A program made the translations under genes and the position numbers. Positions 32,995 through 40,857 of a DNA stretch of 40,923 bases are shown here, piece after piece; position 1 is the first letter of the stretch, and each line of letters begins with the position of its first letter. Origin of the DNA: Paenibacillus algorifonticola (lineage in GTDB: Bacteria; Bacillota; Bacilli; Paenibacillales; Paenibacillaceae); the NCBI RefSeq assembly GCF_000971975.1, contig NZ_LAQO01000054.1, positions 1 through 40,923 on the forward strand, read 5' to 3'. Below the pieces are notes generated by a model, which was given only the letters and a program-made list of their open reading frames with translations, was not told where the DNA came from and searched no databases.

Positions 32995-33552
32995 ATGACA
33001 AAAGACGTCTGGACAAACATTTTACAGCAGGTCCGAACGATTTCCAACCCGATTTTTGCAACGGTTAACCCACCTGCTGCAGAGGAAGAAATTCACCGCT
33101 TGGAACGCACATTGCAGGTCGCCTTGCCGACTGCTTTTCGCGATTATTTGTCTACCATGAACGGGCAGCACGATCAGGTGCCTTTTATCGGCTACAACTA
33201 CTTTTTATCGATACCAGACATCATCGGGACATGGTCCATGATGAATCAATTGTTTGAGGATGAAGAACAGGTGGACTGGGTAAACGAAGACCGAATCAAG
33301 CCGGTGATTTGGAGCAACAAATGGATTCCGTTTACTGATTTTGAGGCATCCTCAAGGCTGATTCTGGATTTGGATCCCGGGAAAAACGGCATTCCCGGAC
33401 AAATCTTTAAATATATGCCCGGTATGAGTTATCAAGACGTGATTGCGAACTCATTTGAAGAGTTTTCCAATGAAATGTTAAAGCGATTCCAAGCCAACCA
33501 ATTTTCGTTTGTTGACGATGTCATTGCGTTTGATGATCTGTACTTTGTTTAA
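32995..33552 (+). CDS. SMI1/KNR4 (SUKH) family protein
   Basis: 185 aa. The SUKH signature is seen at about residues 25-60: NPPAAEEEIHRLERTLQVALPTAFRDYLSTMNGQ, followed by IPDIIGTWSMMNQLF and the WIPFTDFEASSRLILDLDPG block. SUKH proteins are cytosolic and many serve as immunity partners of secreted nuclease or deaminase toxins. No toxin gene is adjacent, so this may be an orphan immunity gene or a house protein. GGTGGT lies about eight nt before the ATG, a weak site. Confidence 0.87.
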   Translation: MTKDVWTNILQQVRTISNPIFATVNPPAAEEEIHRLERTLQVALPTAFRDYLSTMNGQHDQVPFIGYNYFLSIPDIIGTWSMMNQLFEDEEQVDWVNEDRIKPVIWSNKWIPFTDFEASSRLILDLDPGKNGIPGQIFKYMPGMSYQDVIANSFEEFSNEMLKRFQANQFSFVDDVIAFDDLYFV

Positions 33553-33792
33553 ACGGCGGAAACATGCGGGTTTTATTGCGCTATGATTTTTCATTTGTCG
33601 CAGCGCAGCTACTCACCGTTATCTCTTCTCGTTCGGTGCAGCGAACGAGAAGAGATGACGCCAGGTCGACCAATGGAACGGAGTAGCACGCCGAGCAGCC
33701 GAATAACCAATTAAGCCTGCAAGCCGCTCCGGTATCCTCCCTTGTGTAAAGCACTTAGAAAGTTTTCGGATGCTTACTATCGAAATTCAGGT
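33553..33792. other. Intergenic region with a strong hairpin
   Basis: No gene. It holds the 15-bp-arm inverted repeat at 33621-33656 and little else recognisable. Confidence 0.5.
33621..33656. repeat. Perfect inverted repeat, 15-bp arms
   Basis: ATCTCTTCTCGTTCG (33621-33635) and its exact complement (33642-33656) enclose the loop GTGCAG. There is no T-tract on either side, so it is not an ordinary terminator although it lies between convergent genes. Confidence 0.85.
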
Positions 33793-34839
33793 TTATATAG
33801 CTTGCGCCTGATTTGCATGGGCTTTGCGATAACGGATTCTAAGCAGCCGCAGCCGTTCATACAGCATATCCACCTGTTCATGCTTCATGCCCTCCGCTCC
33901 ATATACTTGCTGAAGGACGGGCTTCAAATAGCGGTCGCCCGACTGCTCGAATGTTTCCCAAACAAGCTGCTGCTCGGATTCCGGCATATGCAGCAGCTCG
34001 CGTGCAATAAGCGGCTCAACATCATATCCTTCACCCTCAAGCTGCTCGATTCTGTCCATCACTTCACGGCGAGACAGCTCGAGGTCGGCGCCTATCTGCT
34101 CTAACGTCTCTTCGCTGTTCAAACAGCTGAGAATCCGCTTTTTCTGCAGCTGCTTGTCCATCTCGTTTTTGAATTTCACCTCCTTCTGCTTATACAGCCA
34201 CCGCGTAAAATCAGACTTGTCCAGCTGCTGCTCTACCCAGTCAAGCGGAAAGCTCGTTTCACGGGCATGCTTTTCTGTAATCGCCAAAATTTCAGCCCCA
34301 TATCGATTTTGCTTGTTCTCTCCCCAGCCCGGAATTTGCATCAGCTCCTCGGCCGTATAGGGTACAAACGTGCTGAACATCCATAGCATCCGGTTCGTTG
34401 CCACGAGGTAGGCCGACTTCTTCTCTCCTCCTGCTTTCGCCCTGCGCCAATCTCTTAATTGTTCAAACAAGGCTTGATCCGCATTCAGCTCGCCATAACA
34501 CTGCACCATAGCCTGCAAGCTGCCCAATCCCGAATTGCGCCGGCCTTCCAGCATAGATTCAATGACAGGCGTAAAGCCCTCTCCCATTCTTACCGCGACT
34601 CCATGGCGAAAGGCGAGCAGCATGTCCTCCCAGGAGACGCCTTCATACCAGACATCAGGCGCATTCGCCGTATGTTCGCCATCGACCCATAGCACCGACC
34701 AAATGCCCTCCCGTTCACAAATCGACAATTGCGCGGTTTGTACGCCCTCCTCCATCGAGGATTTTTCAAATGTGTTCAAAAAGAAAATTTGCATCTTCTC
34801 ATCTCTCCCTGGCTGCTCCAATTTCAAATAAAAGGACAT
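33793..34839 (-). CDS. HRDC domain-containing protein
   Basis: 348 aa from ATG 34839 (GGAGG ten nt upstream). ATG 34794 after GGGAGAG is the other candidate, and the frame extends to 34899. An HRDC domain lies mid-protein: LRDWRRAKAGGEKKSAYLVATNRMLWMF, then TAEELMQIPGWGENKQNRYG, the helix-hairpin that binds nucleic acid in RecQ and RNase D. The C-terminal third is charged and helical, with a possible HTH (ETLEQIGADLELSRREVMDRI). There is no helicase or nuclease domain, so it is a stand-alone HRDC protein of unknown role. A hairpin covers the RBS. Confidence 0.85.
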   Translation of the reverse strand: MSFYLKLEQPGRDEKMQIFFLNTFEKSSMEEGVQTAQLSICEREGIWSVLWVDGEHTANAPDVWYEGVSWEDMLLAFRHGVAVRMGEGFTPVIESMLEGRRNSGLGSLQAMVQCYGELNADQALFEQLRDWRRAKAGGEKKSAYLVATNRMLWMFSTFVPYTAEELMQIPGWGENKQNRYGAEILAITEKHARETSFPLDWVEQQLDKSDFTRWLYKQKEVKFKNEMDKQLQKKRILSCLNSEETLEQIGADLELSRREVMDRIEQLEGEGYDVEPLIARELLHMPESEQQLVWETFEQSGDRYLKPVLQQVYGAEGMKHEQVDMLYERLRLLRIRYRKAHANQAQAI

Positions 34840-34887
34840 AAAAAAAGCACCTCCCCATAGCTCATCCAGAGCCATAGAGAGGTGCTT
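34840..34887 (-). promoter_or_regulatory. Attenuator-like hairpin covering the HRDC gene RBS
   Basis: On the minus strand AAGCACCTC (34879-34887) pairs with GAGGTGCTT (34845-34853), extended by CTC/GAG pairing near the loop, followed by TTTTTTT and at once the ATG. The 3' arm contains the GGAGG. It has terminator form but sits before, not after, a gene. If the true start is 34794, it could instead be a terminator of an upstream transcript. Confidence 0.6.
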
Positions 34888-34956
34888 CCTCACGTTCAAA
34901 TATTCGATTAGCAGTATAGTACCATATGCTTTTCAATCTGACAAGCTTTTATATAC

Positions 34957-34991
34957 CGCTGCTGCATCATGCATTGCATGATGCAGCAGCG
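34957..34991. repeat. 35-bp perfect palindrome
   Basis: CGCTGCTGCATCATGCA (34957-34973), one T, then the exact reverse complement (34975-34991). It lies between divergent genes. No T-run adjoins it. It may be an operator, a cruciform or the scar of a small palindromic element. Confidence 0.9.
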
Positions 34992-35054
34992 AACAGGGAA
35001 CAATGAAAGTGCAGGGATTGCAATTGCCAGATGGAATGGGAAAGGATGATCCAC

Positions 35055-35339
35055 ATGGACGGTTTTACCGTAGAAGACCGCAAGCGCTCCACCGACATCT
35101 CTACCGTAGAATCACAGCGGAATGACCTAGTGCCGGAGGAGTTCCCGGAAGGGCCATACGCAGCGGAGCGGCCAGGACTGCCGCTTGGCAAAAGCTCGCC
35201 ATGGCGCAAAGACCAGCGCCCTAACAACCCTTTCACCTATGAAAACCGCTCGCTGCATGCCGATTTGAAACGCGACTATCCCGGAGCAGATGATGAATTT
35301 GTGCTCTCCTCCGAGACACAAGAAGAGGAACAGAGCTAG
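35055..35339 (+). CDS. Small acidic conserved hypothetical protein
   Basis: 94 aa from ATG 35055 (AAAGGA about eight nt upstream; the frame opens at 35031). It has no membrane helix, many Glu/Asp/Arg/Pro residues and conserved-looking blocks DLVPEEFPEGPYAAERPG and NPFTYENRSLHADLKRDYPGADDE. I recall similar ~90 aa 'cytosolic protein' entries in Bacillus and Paenibacillus but no function. It is likely largely disordered. A terminator follows. Confidence 0.7.
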   Translation: MDGFTVEDRKRSTDISTVESQRNDLVPEEFPEGPYAAERPGLPLGKSSPWRKDQRPNNPFTYENRSLHADLKRDYPGADDEFVLSSETQEEEQS

Positions 35340-35406
35340 AGACGGCAAATTTGTGATCAAGCCTGTCCAACGATTTCGCCGCTCAACCGGCAACCAACCA
35401 ACAACG

Positions 35407-35449
35407 AAAAAAAGCATTCAGCGGGGCCTCCCCCACTGAACGCTTTTTT
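35407..35449. terminator. Bidirectional terminator between small acidic protein and glycosidase-family gene
   Basis: AGCATTCAGCGGGG pairs with CCCCCACTGAACGCT with minor mismatches, flanked by A7 on the left and T6 on the right. Confidence 0.9.
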
Positions 35450-35544
35450 GGCTATTGCCGCTTCAAGGCACGCTGTTGCTTTTTCGCGCCATGCTGCCAT
35501 GGTTGTGCTCACTATCTGTCAAATTAACAGCTTGCCAGCAGCCC

Positions 35545-36954
35545 TTACCATTTCGGCAAGGAGCTGAATACAAGCGCATTGCTGAGCTCGCGTCCGGCTG
35601 GCGTAATTTGCTTGCCGTTCGCATACAGGCCGGAAGATGCGCCGCCGTCCAAATTCATCGCCTGCTTAGCCCCTAAGCTGACCATAATTTGTCCCCATTG
35701 CTTCATAGTCGCAGCCGGAACCGTAACTAGCAAAATCGAACCGTCATTCATAATCGCAATGCCGCTGCGGGCACCGGAATCGGTCAAAATTTTCGGGCTG
35801 ACGAAACCTTCCTTCGCCGGATCAACGGCAAGCTTGCCGTCTTTCACAAGGCGAGGGCCTGCACCAATGGCAGTATGCACCTCGCTCCAGTCGATTTCCT
35901 TGCCAGCAACATCGGTATAGCTGACCGTGTAATCAACATAGCTTCCTTTCTGGAAACGGCTCGCCAAATGCTCCTCTGTCCCTGTAAAGAAAAGGACATA
36001 CCCGTCCTTCGGAATATCGACATTCGTATTTTTGCTAACCTTCGTTACGATACCCTTGCTCACCGTTACGGCGGAGCCTGTGGTCATGCCGATTTTGCTG
36101 CCGCGTTTCGGCGTATACATAATGGCAGCCGTTCTGCCTGGGGTAGGCGTCCGATTAACGAAATACACATACCAGCTTTGTGAGGATTTCCCGGCGCTGC
36201 TTACTTTGCCGCTCATCTTCACCTGCAGCGTATCCATCAGAGCCGAGCCGTCCCATTGAAAGCCAATGCTCGTTCCCGTATTGCCAATATGCTCGACAAC
36301 GCCATCGCTAATGATGTTGCCATAAGGCTCAGGAATTCCGCCATACGATTCAAAATACGTGCCATTAATGGCGGCCGCTGCATTGTATAATGAAGCAATT
36401 CCAGATAAGCCCTGCGTCAAACCAACTGTCCTGCTAGGCAAGCCTGCAGTTACGGGCATCCCTTTCGGAATCGCCACGGTTTGAACGGTGAAGGAACGTC
36501 CCCCTGCGGACACGCGCTTCGAAGCCGCTACAGCCTTGTAAGAAGTCGATGCCCCGCGGATCGTTACTGGCAGCTCAAGCTTGCCCTTATAGGAAGCAGA
36601 AGTCACATGAACGCGAATTTTAGTCTTCCCTGCCGCGACAGGGATAATAACGCCATCGCTATTCACGCGCGCTACCGCGCCATTGCCTGATTCATACCGC
36701 AGCGTCACCGGCTCTGACAGCTTCAGCTTCGCGAGCAGCGGCAGCCTTTCATTAAGCGCAACCGTTACGGCTGATGCCGGATATGTGATTGTAACATTTT
36801 TCACTGTCGATTGTGCTTCAGCAGCATAAGCCGCTCCGCCCAAATTGTAGGCCGTCTCACCGCCCGCCGAATTTAGCAGCAGAAGTGCCGCTCCGCCGAC
36901 TAAGGCTGTGCGCTGCATGCTTTTTTTCCATGATGACTGATTTAATAATTTCAT
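35545..36954 (-). CDS. Secreted phosphodiester glycosidase-family (NAGPA domain) protein
   Basis: 469 aa. An N-terminal signal peptide is clear: basic KKSMQRT, then the hydrophobic LVGGAALLLLNSAGG, with a likely AYAAEA cleavage near residue 45. Residues about 50-130 look like a Big_2 Ig-like domain (TLRYESGNGAVARVNSDGVIIPVAAGKTKIRV). The rest is a NAGPA (phosphodiester glycosidase) domain: AAINGTYFESYGGIPEPYGNII, AIGAGPRLVKDG, ARSGIAIMNDGSILLVTV and QAMNLDGGASSGLYANG. In Firmicutes such exported proteins act on wall or exopolysaccharide phosphodiesters or remain uncharacterised. GGGAGG lies 13 nt upstream. Confidence 0.9.
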   Translation of the reverse strand: MKLLNQSSWKKSMQRTALVGGAALLLLNSAGGETAYNLGGAAYAAEAQSTVKNVTITYPASAVTVALNERLPLLAKLKLSEPVTLRYESGNGAVARVNSDGVIIPVAAGKTKIRVHVTSASYKGKLELPVTIRGASTSYKAVAASKRVSAGGRSFTVQTVAIPKGMPVTAGLPSRTVGLTQGLSGIASLYNAAAAINGTYFESYGGIPEPYGNIISDGVVEHIGNTGTSIGFQWDGSALMDTLQVKMSGKVSSAGKSSQSWYVYFVNRTPTPGRTAAIMYTPKRGSKIGMTTGSAVTVSKGIVTKVSKNTNVDIPKDGYVLFFTGTEEHLASRFQKGSYVDYTVSYTDVAGKEIDWSEVHTAIGAGPRLVKDGKLAVDPAKEGFVSPKILTDSGARSGIAIMNDGSILLVTVPAATMKQWGQIMVSLGAKQAMNLDGGASSGLYANGKQITPAGRELSNALVFSSLPKW

Positions 36955-37058
36955 TGTTGTTTCTAGTCCTCCCTAGCTATGTCCAAAATTAGGCTCTTAT
37001 ACCTATATCGGCAGAACTAGGGAAGAATTGAACCATTTGATCCAACTTTGTCTATTCC

Positions 37059-37356
37059 TTAAGCAAACAGCTTCGTCAAACCGCCAAATTCAAGTTCCTC
37101 GAACTTGCGGTGAACGACGTCGCGATCATAGCACCACGGACATATATCCAGCTCAACAGCAATCGGAACATCGCAGCGTATGCGGGCAAGATCACGTGAA
37201 AGATGCAGCATTTCAAGGTCGGCCTCGATTTTGGCGCGCACCGTCTTCGTCAGCGATTCCAGATTGAGGAGCAGTGTATCGATCGAGCCATGCTCCTGTA
37301 TGAGCTTATGGGCCGTTTTTTCGCCAATGCCGCGAACGCCAGGATAGTTATCACCG
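37059..37356 (-). pseudogene. 3' fragment of a 5'-3' exonuclease gene
   Basis: The minus frame reads GDNYPGVRGIGEKTAHKLI, the helix-3-turn-helix of the Pol I-type 5'-3' exonuclease family, then a typical end FEELEFGGLTKLFA and stop at 37059. The first ~190 codons of such a gene (PIN catalytic domain) are absent. Upstream of codon Asp-Asn at about 37353 the homology stops, and an in-frame TAG lies at about 37390. No start codon or RBS precedes the remnant. The gene was cut by insertion or deletion, and the sequence on the other side is AT-rich and unrelated. Confidence 0.85.
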
Positions 37357-37913
37357 TGGAACTTGAAATAAATAAGGAATTTTGCTGTTATCTACTTTCA
37401 AATTTTTGGTTATCTTTATAATTATCAATGGGTACCAAAGCATTTTCCCAATTTTTCTGTAGCTATCATTGTTTTTATTGGGAAAATACAGCGATCGATG
37501 TTTAACAGTTTTACAAGCTTCTTGTTTAGACAACGGAAACGAGTCCGTGGTTTATTCCAATGTCTATTCCAAGGGTTGCACTTCACTCTCCATATAGGAA
37601 GTCTAAACGTGTTTTCATAAGGTTTTCTATAGTTAATCTATACCTTTCTCCATTGCCCTCCCATTCATGCTTTTTATCTTTAAGCTTTTGTAAGAGGGGC
37701 TCTTCCAGCACGCGCGATACTCATTCAGCTTGCTTTTCGAACCGACTTTACCAATGCCTCGCAATGCCCGTTACCATATGTACAGTCCCATTTGACAGAC
37801 TATTATCTGGCGCACAGGATGACCACGCCTCCGAAACCAAATATCACATTGACACCGTTTTTATAGCAATATCCTCAAGTTATCTTTTCACTCTCTTGAA
37901 AGAATTACTGCAA

Positions 37914-37945
37914 AATAGCCTCTACAATTAGCAGAGGTTATTTAC
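37914..37945 (+). terminator. Hairpin with short T-tract
   Basis: AATAGCCTCT (37914-37923) pairs with AGAGGTTATT (37933-37942, one G-T pair), followed by TTTACT. It may terminate transcripts from the left, though no gene is evident there. Confidence 0.5.
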
Positions 37946-37976
37946 TCCTGCTCAGAATGTTAGAAACTGAGCAGGA
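37946..37976. repeat. Perfect 10-bp-arm inverted repeat
   Basis: TCCTGCTCAG (37946-37955) and CTGAGCAGGA (37967-37976) are exact complements around an 11-nt loop, then CCTTTATAT. It may be a terminator for either strand. Confidence 0.65.
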
Positions 37977-38153
37977 CCTTTATATATTGTAGGCATTTTA
38001 AAAATTTCTATTATGCTGAAAGCAGTCGCCGTTTTTACTCAAATTAAAGAGCAAGCTACATCAAAGATTATAGAATATAAAATCTTATTTTTATCTAGCT
38101 CTCTTAGGTATGGAATCAACTGAATGTAGTATTCATCAGAGGAAGTATAAGTG

Positions 38154-39008
38154 TCATTTACGTGTAAGCCGATAAGTTGACCATGCAAGATAAGCAAAAA
38201 TGGCAAGCAATGTACTAAAGAACCATCCAAGCAAAACCCATTTGGTTAACATGTCATTATATACTCCTTGGGGATATGGTAGTAACGTAACCGGCCAAAT
38301 TACCCCAACAATACAAGCGTAGACAATTACTAATAATCCTAACCATAGTCCATCAGGTTTCCCGTATGTTGCAAGGCTTTTTTTCTGAATATCAATTTGA
38401 TATTCTATATTCTGTATTTCTCCGTCTAAACGATCCCTTTCTAGTCTTTTCGCTCTATATTCCTTACCGTTAGTTATATTTTTTATAGAATTATTCATTG
38501 TAGAGAAGCTTCTACTCGTATCGTTATCAAATAAATTAAATATTGTTTCATAATAATATCTTCGGTCTAAGTAAGCAGGCTTTATAATTTTGTAGAAATC
38601 ATCAAAATCTTCAGGATACTCCTCGTCATGTAATAATTGCTCCGCGAATTTAAAAAAGTCAGTCTTTACCTCAACTAATTTTTGAACAAAAGGTCGATAT
38701 TCATCAGCTGATCTGTAAGGGGAAACTTGCGGATTAATAATTTCCTCTACAATGGCATCGTTAAAAATAATCTCTTTACCATTTTCTCTAATGAAGACCT
38801 TAGCATCCTCCCATAAGAGCCAATCAGAAATATCCTCAGACTGTTTATTTCTAAATAGTAAATCAGCTTCAAGTTCTTTTATCCGACGGACAAAGCCGCT
38901 TTTTTCGCTCGAAAGTGTTAGCAATCTGCTGAATAAAAAACCTCCAACAATTGCGGCAATCGCAGTCGCTATAGTACTTATAAGGCCATTTAAATCAATA
39001 TTAAACAC
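38154..39008 (-). CDS. Membrane-anchored coiled-coil protein of unknown function
   Basis: 284 aa. One N-terminal membrane helix (about 10-30), a charged helical region with a coiled coil at about 40-60, then a soluble part rich in Asp/Glu/Tyr. Next is a second coil (RAKRLERDRLDGEIQNIEYQIDIQKK, about 180-210) and two C-terminal helices (about 218-240 and 255-278). I do not recognise the family. GTG 39008 opens the frame but lies immediately after AAGAGAG; an ATT at 38999 would be better spaced, so the start is unsure. It is AT-rich like its surroundings and unlike the genome core. Its role as an accessory or defence membrane effector is only a possibility. Confidence 0.6.
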   Translation of the reverse strand: MFNIDLNGLISTIATAIAAIVGGFLFSRLLTLSSEKSGFVRRIKELEADLLFRNKQSEDISDWLLWEDAKVFIRENGKEIIFNDAIVEEIINPQVSPYRSADEYRPFVQKLVEVKTDFFKFAEQLLHDEEYPEDFDDFYKIIKPAYLDRRYYYETIFNLFDNDTSRSFSTMNNSIKNITNGKEYRAKRLERDRLDGEIQNIEYQIDIQKKSLATYGKPDGLWLGLLVIVYACIVGVIWPVTLLPYPQGVYNDMLTKWVLLGWFFSTLLAIFAYLAWSTYRLTRK

Positions 39009-39039
39009 CTCTCTTAAAGATGCTACATTAGAGTAATTA

Positions 39040-39266
39040 CATCATTGTTACTGCGTTTTGCAATCTTATCAAACTTCGGAAAATAAGTATTAGACTGCTA
39101 AAGGTCAGCGGGACCCCGATTTCAAAGCTAAGCATCTAGAAGAGTCATTCACCATTGCTTGTAACGGAAGCCGCTGTTGGCGCATCTGTTAGGAACGGAA
39201 GACATGAGTACTTCAGTCGACACACCCTGTATAATAGAAAAATCCACTATTCTGGTTTTATGTCGT
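39040..39266. other. Short non-coding gap in the AT-rich segment
   Basis: No supported feature. The stretch 39100-39230 is GC-richer than its flanks and may be a remnant of other DNA, but I recognise nothing in it. Confidence 0.3.
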
Positions 39267-40076
39267 TTAAGAAGTCAATAATATCAGTGATCGGGTTAGC
39301 TCAAGCACTTTTGACCAAAAAGTAAGAACCAATTCCTCAACCGACTCCCCATCCAATGTTGGATCAAAAATTCTCGATTCGAAGTAGTTCTCAGGAATTG
39401 TCATATCCATGCTCATGCCTTCATGCATAATTTCATTTCGAATATTAAGGAGCTTTTTCGACCATTTTGCGTGTGTTTCGTACGCTTGTAGAATTGCTTG
39501 ATGTTCTTCTCGTTTTCCTCCAGTTCCATTTCTTAGATAATTTTGAATTCTGTTATGAGATCCATGATTTTTAACAGATATCTTAAGCATTTTGGCGATA
39601 TAGCGTCCCATAGCATCCAAATAGGCTGCCATGCGCGAAATAAAAGCCTCAAATTCACAGCGGAGCGGGACATCCTCGCATTGGATTAATTCAATTAAAG
39701 GGTCACTTGCTGTACGGCGAGCCAATTTTGTTATCTCCCTCTGGATATACCTCAAGCGGTGCATGAATTGCTTTAGATGATATCTTATTGCATGGAGTGG
39801 AAATATTATAGTATTACGTTCAGTTGCGTTATCTAAATGTATTTTTTTCAAATCAAAGCCGAGTGCATCTGCTATTAGAGGGTCGACTTGGGCAAGTATA
39901 GCCGGTCCTTTTTCCACTCCATATCTGATTTGTACTTGGTTGACGATCTTTGGATAGCCTACTCTATGAAGCTTTGAAGACCTAATAAATGGAGGGATTT
40001 CCATATGGATTGGGGGATTAGTTGGTATACAGCATTGATTTGGTGGTTTTCGGCTTCCACACAAGCATACTTCCAT
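39267..40076 (-). CDS. SEC-C motif / HEPN-like domain protein of unknown function
   Basis: 269 aa with GGAAGG nine nt or so before the ATG. The N-terminus carries an intact SEC-C zinc motif, Cys4-x-Cys6-x8-Cys15-Cys16 (VCLCGSRKPPNQCC). The remainder is helical. Near residue 215 the sequence RNEIMHEG gives R-x4-H, the catalytic motif style of HEPN ribonucleases and their Cthe_2314-like relatives. HEPN proteins are frequent in toxin-antitoxin, abortive infection and RNA-processing systems. No nucleotidyltransferase partner is adjacent. The call rests on motifs, not on a recognised full-length family. Confidence 0.6.
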   Translation of the reverse strand: MEVCLCGSRKPPNQCCIPTNPPIHMEIPPFIRSSKLHRVGYPKIVNQVQIRYGVEKGPAILAQVDPLIADALGFDLKKIHLDNATERNTIIFPLHAIRYHLKQFMHRLRYIQREITKLARRTASDPLIELIQCEDVPLRCEFEAFISRMAAYLDAMGRYIAKMLKISVKNHGSHNRIQNYLRNGTGGKREEHQAILQAYETHAKWSKKLLNIRNEIMHEGMSMDMTIPENYFESRIFDPTLDGESVEELVLTFWSKVLELTRSLILLTS

Positions 40077-40347
40077 GGCGTTGATCCTTCCTGTTTTAGA
40101 GATTGCGAAACCGACCCTAAAGACTGAATATGCGCATTACAAGTAATAGAACAAGTAAATCTGCGGGGTACGGCACCGATCGAGCTCGAGACCTTGGAGC
40201 AAGTTCCAAGCGGTTATTATGGAGAGCAGTCGCATTGACGAAAGCGATCACCGTAGCAGCAACCTGCAACGAAGGAAGCTTGGATGAGCACATTCTTTTA
40301 TCCTTATTAAAGAATTCAATTATTGAGATGTAACATTATTGCTAAAG
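40077..40347. other. Intergenic stretch, possible decayed coding DNA
   Basis: Plus-strand codons from about 40140 read QVIEQVNLRGTAPIELETLE and on to a stop at about 40240. A shifted frame continues LTKAITVAATCNEGSLDEH to 40333. It looks like a frameshifted fragment, but I cannot assign a family and there is no start or RBS. Confidence 0.3.
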
Positions 40348-40857
40348 TTAGAGCTGAAAATCTATAATCATCTTGTTAGCTCTCGCCAAGAAATTCTTTT
40401 TTAGCTGGGTATCGTTATAAATATCATCAAGACATTCATTTGTAGCCTCATTGAATGCAGATATTAAATCATCTATCCATAAAATAATTATATCCCTATT
40501 TGCGATTTTCTTTAATATTTTAGAATGCATTTCATTTAGCTCTAAATCCATTTTTTTCCTACCAGAGCGATAAACAATCAAATTTGCTCCTCGGTTTGAC
40601 ATATCTGATTCTATCCAAAGAGTGTGTAATATTGCACATCTTGCATTATAGAGATCCTCACCAGAAACTGAGTAATCTAACTTAGGAGTAACGTATTTAT
40701 TTGCCCATTTAATAAAGCATTGTCTACCAGTATTCCCCAATCCTTTCACCTGTAATGAGGATACAATATCCATCCCACTATATATTAGAATTAAGGCCGA
40801 TTTTTCTTGACCCTCATTATATAATAACATTATTGAATAAAATATATCATTAATCAC
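40348..40857 (-). CDS. Conserved hypothetical protein with HEPN-like R-x4-H motif
   Basis: 169 aa, helical and AT-rich. The block FIKWANKYVTPKLDYSVSG followed by EDLYNARCAILHTLWIES is familiar from a widespread uncharacterised bacterial family. It contains Arg73-x4-His78, a motif shared with HEPN nucleases. Start GTG 40857 is the furthest plausible codon, as an in-frame TAG lies about 35 nt upstream, but no clear RBS precedes it, so the true start is unsure. It is the second protein with such a motif within 1 kb, on the same strand as the SEC-C protein but separated by ~270 bp. Confidence 0.6.
   Translation of the reverse strand: MINDIFYSIMLLYNEGQEKSALILIYSGMDIVSSLQVKGLGNTGRQCFIKWANKYVTPKLDYSVSGEDLYNARCAILHTLWIESDMSNRGANLIVYRSGRKKMDLELNEMHSKILKKIANRDIIILWIDDLISAFNEATNECLDDIYNDTQLKKNFLARANKMIIDFQL

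Larger units (their letters stand above)
37357..38153. other. AT-rich gene-poor stretch after the broken exonuclease
   Basis: Nothing protein-like with a start and RBS. The frame at 37560-37931 has no RBS and unremarkable composition. Two hairpins near 37914-37976 mark the right part. It may be decayed mobile DNA, but no transposase, terminal repeat or integrase motif is recognisable. Confidence 0.5.

Noticed and set aside
37560..37931. 123-codon plus frame as a gene
   Set aside because: No RBS, no recognisable motif, and a composition like the surrounding non-coding DNA.
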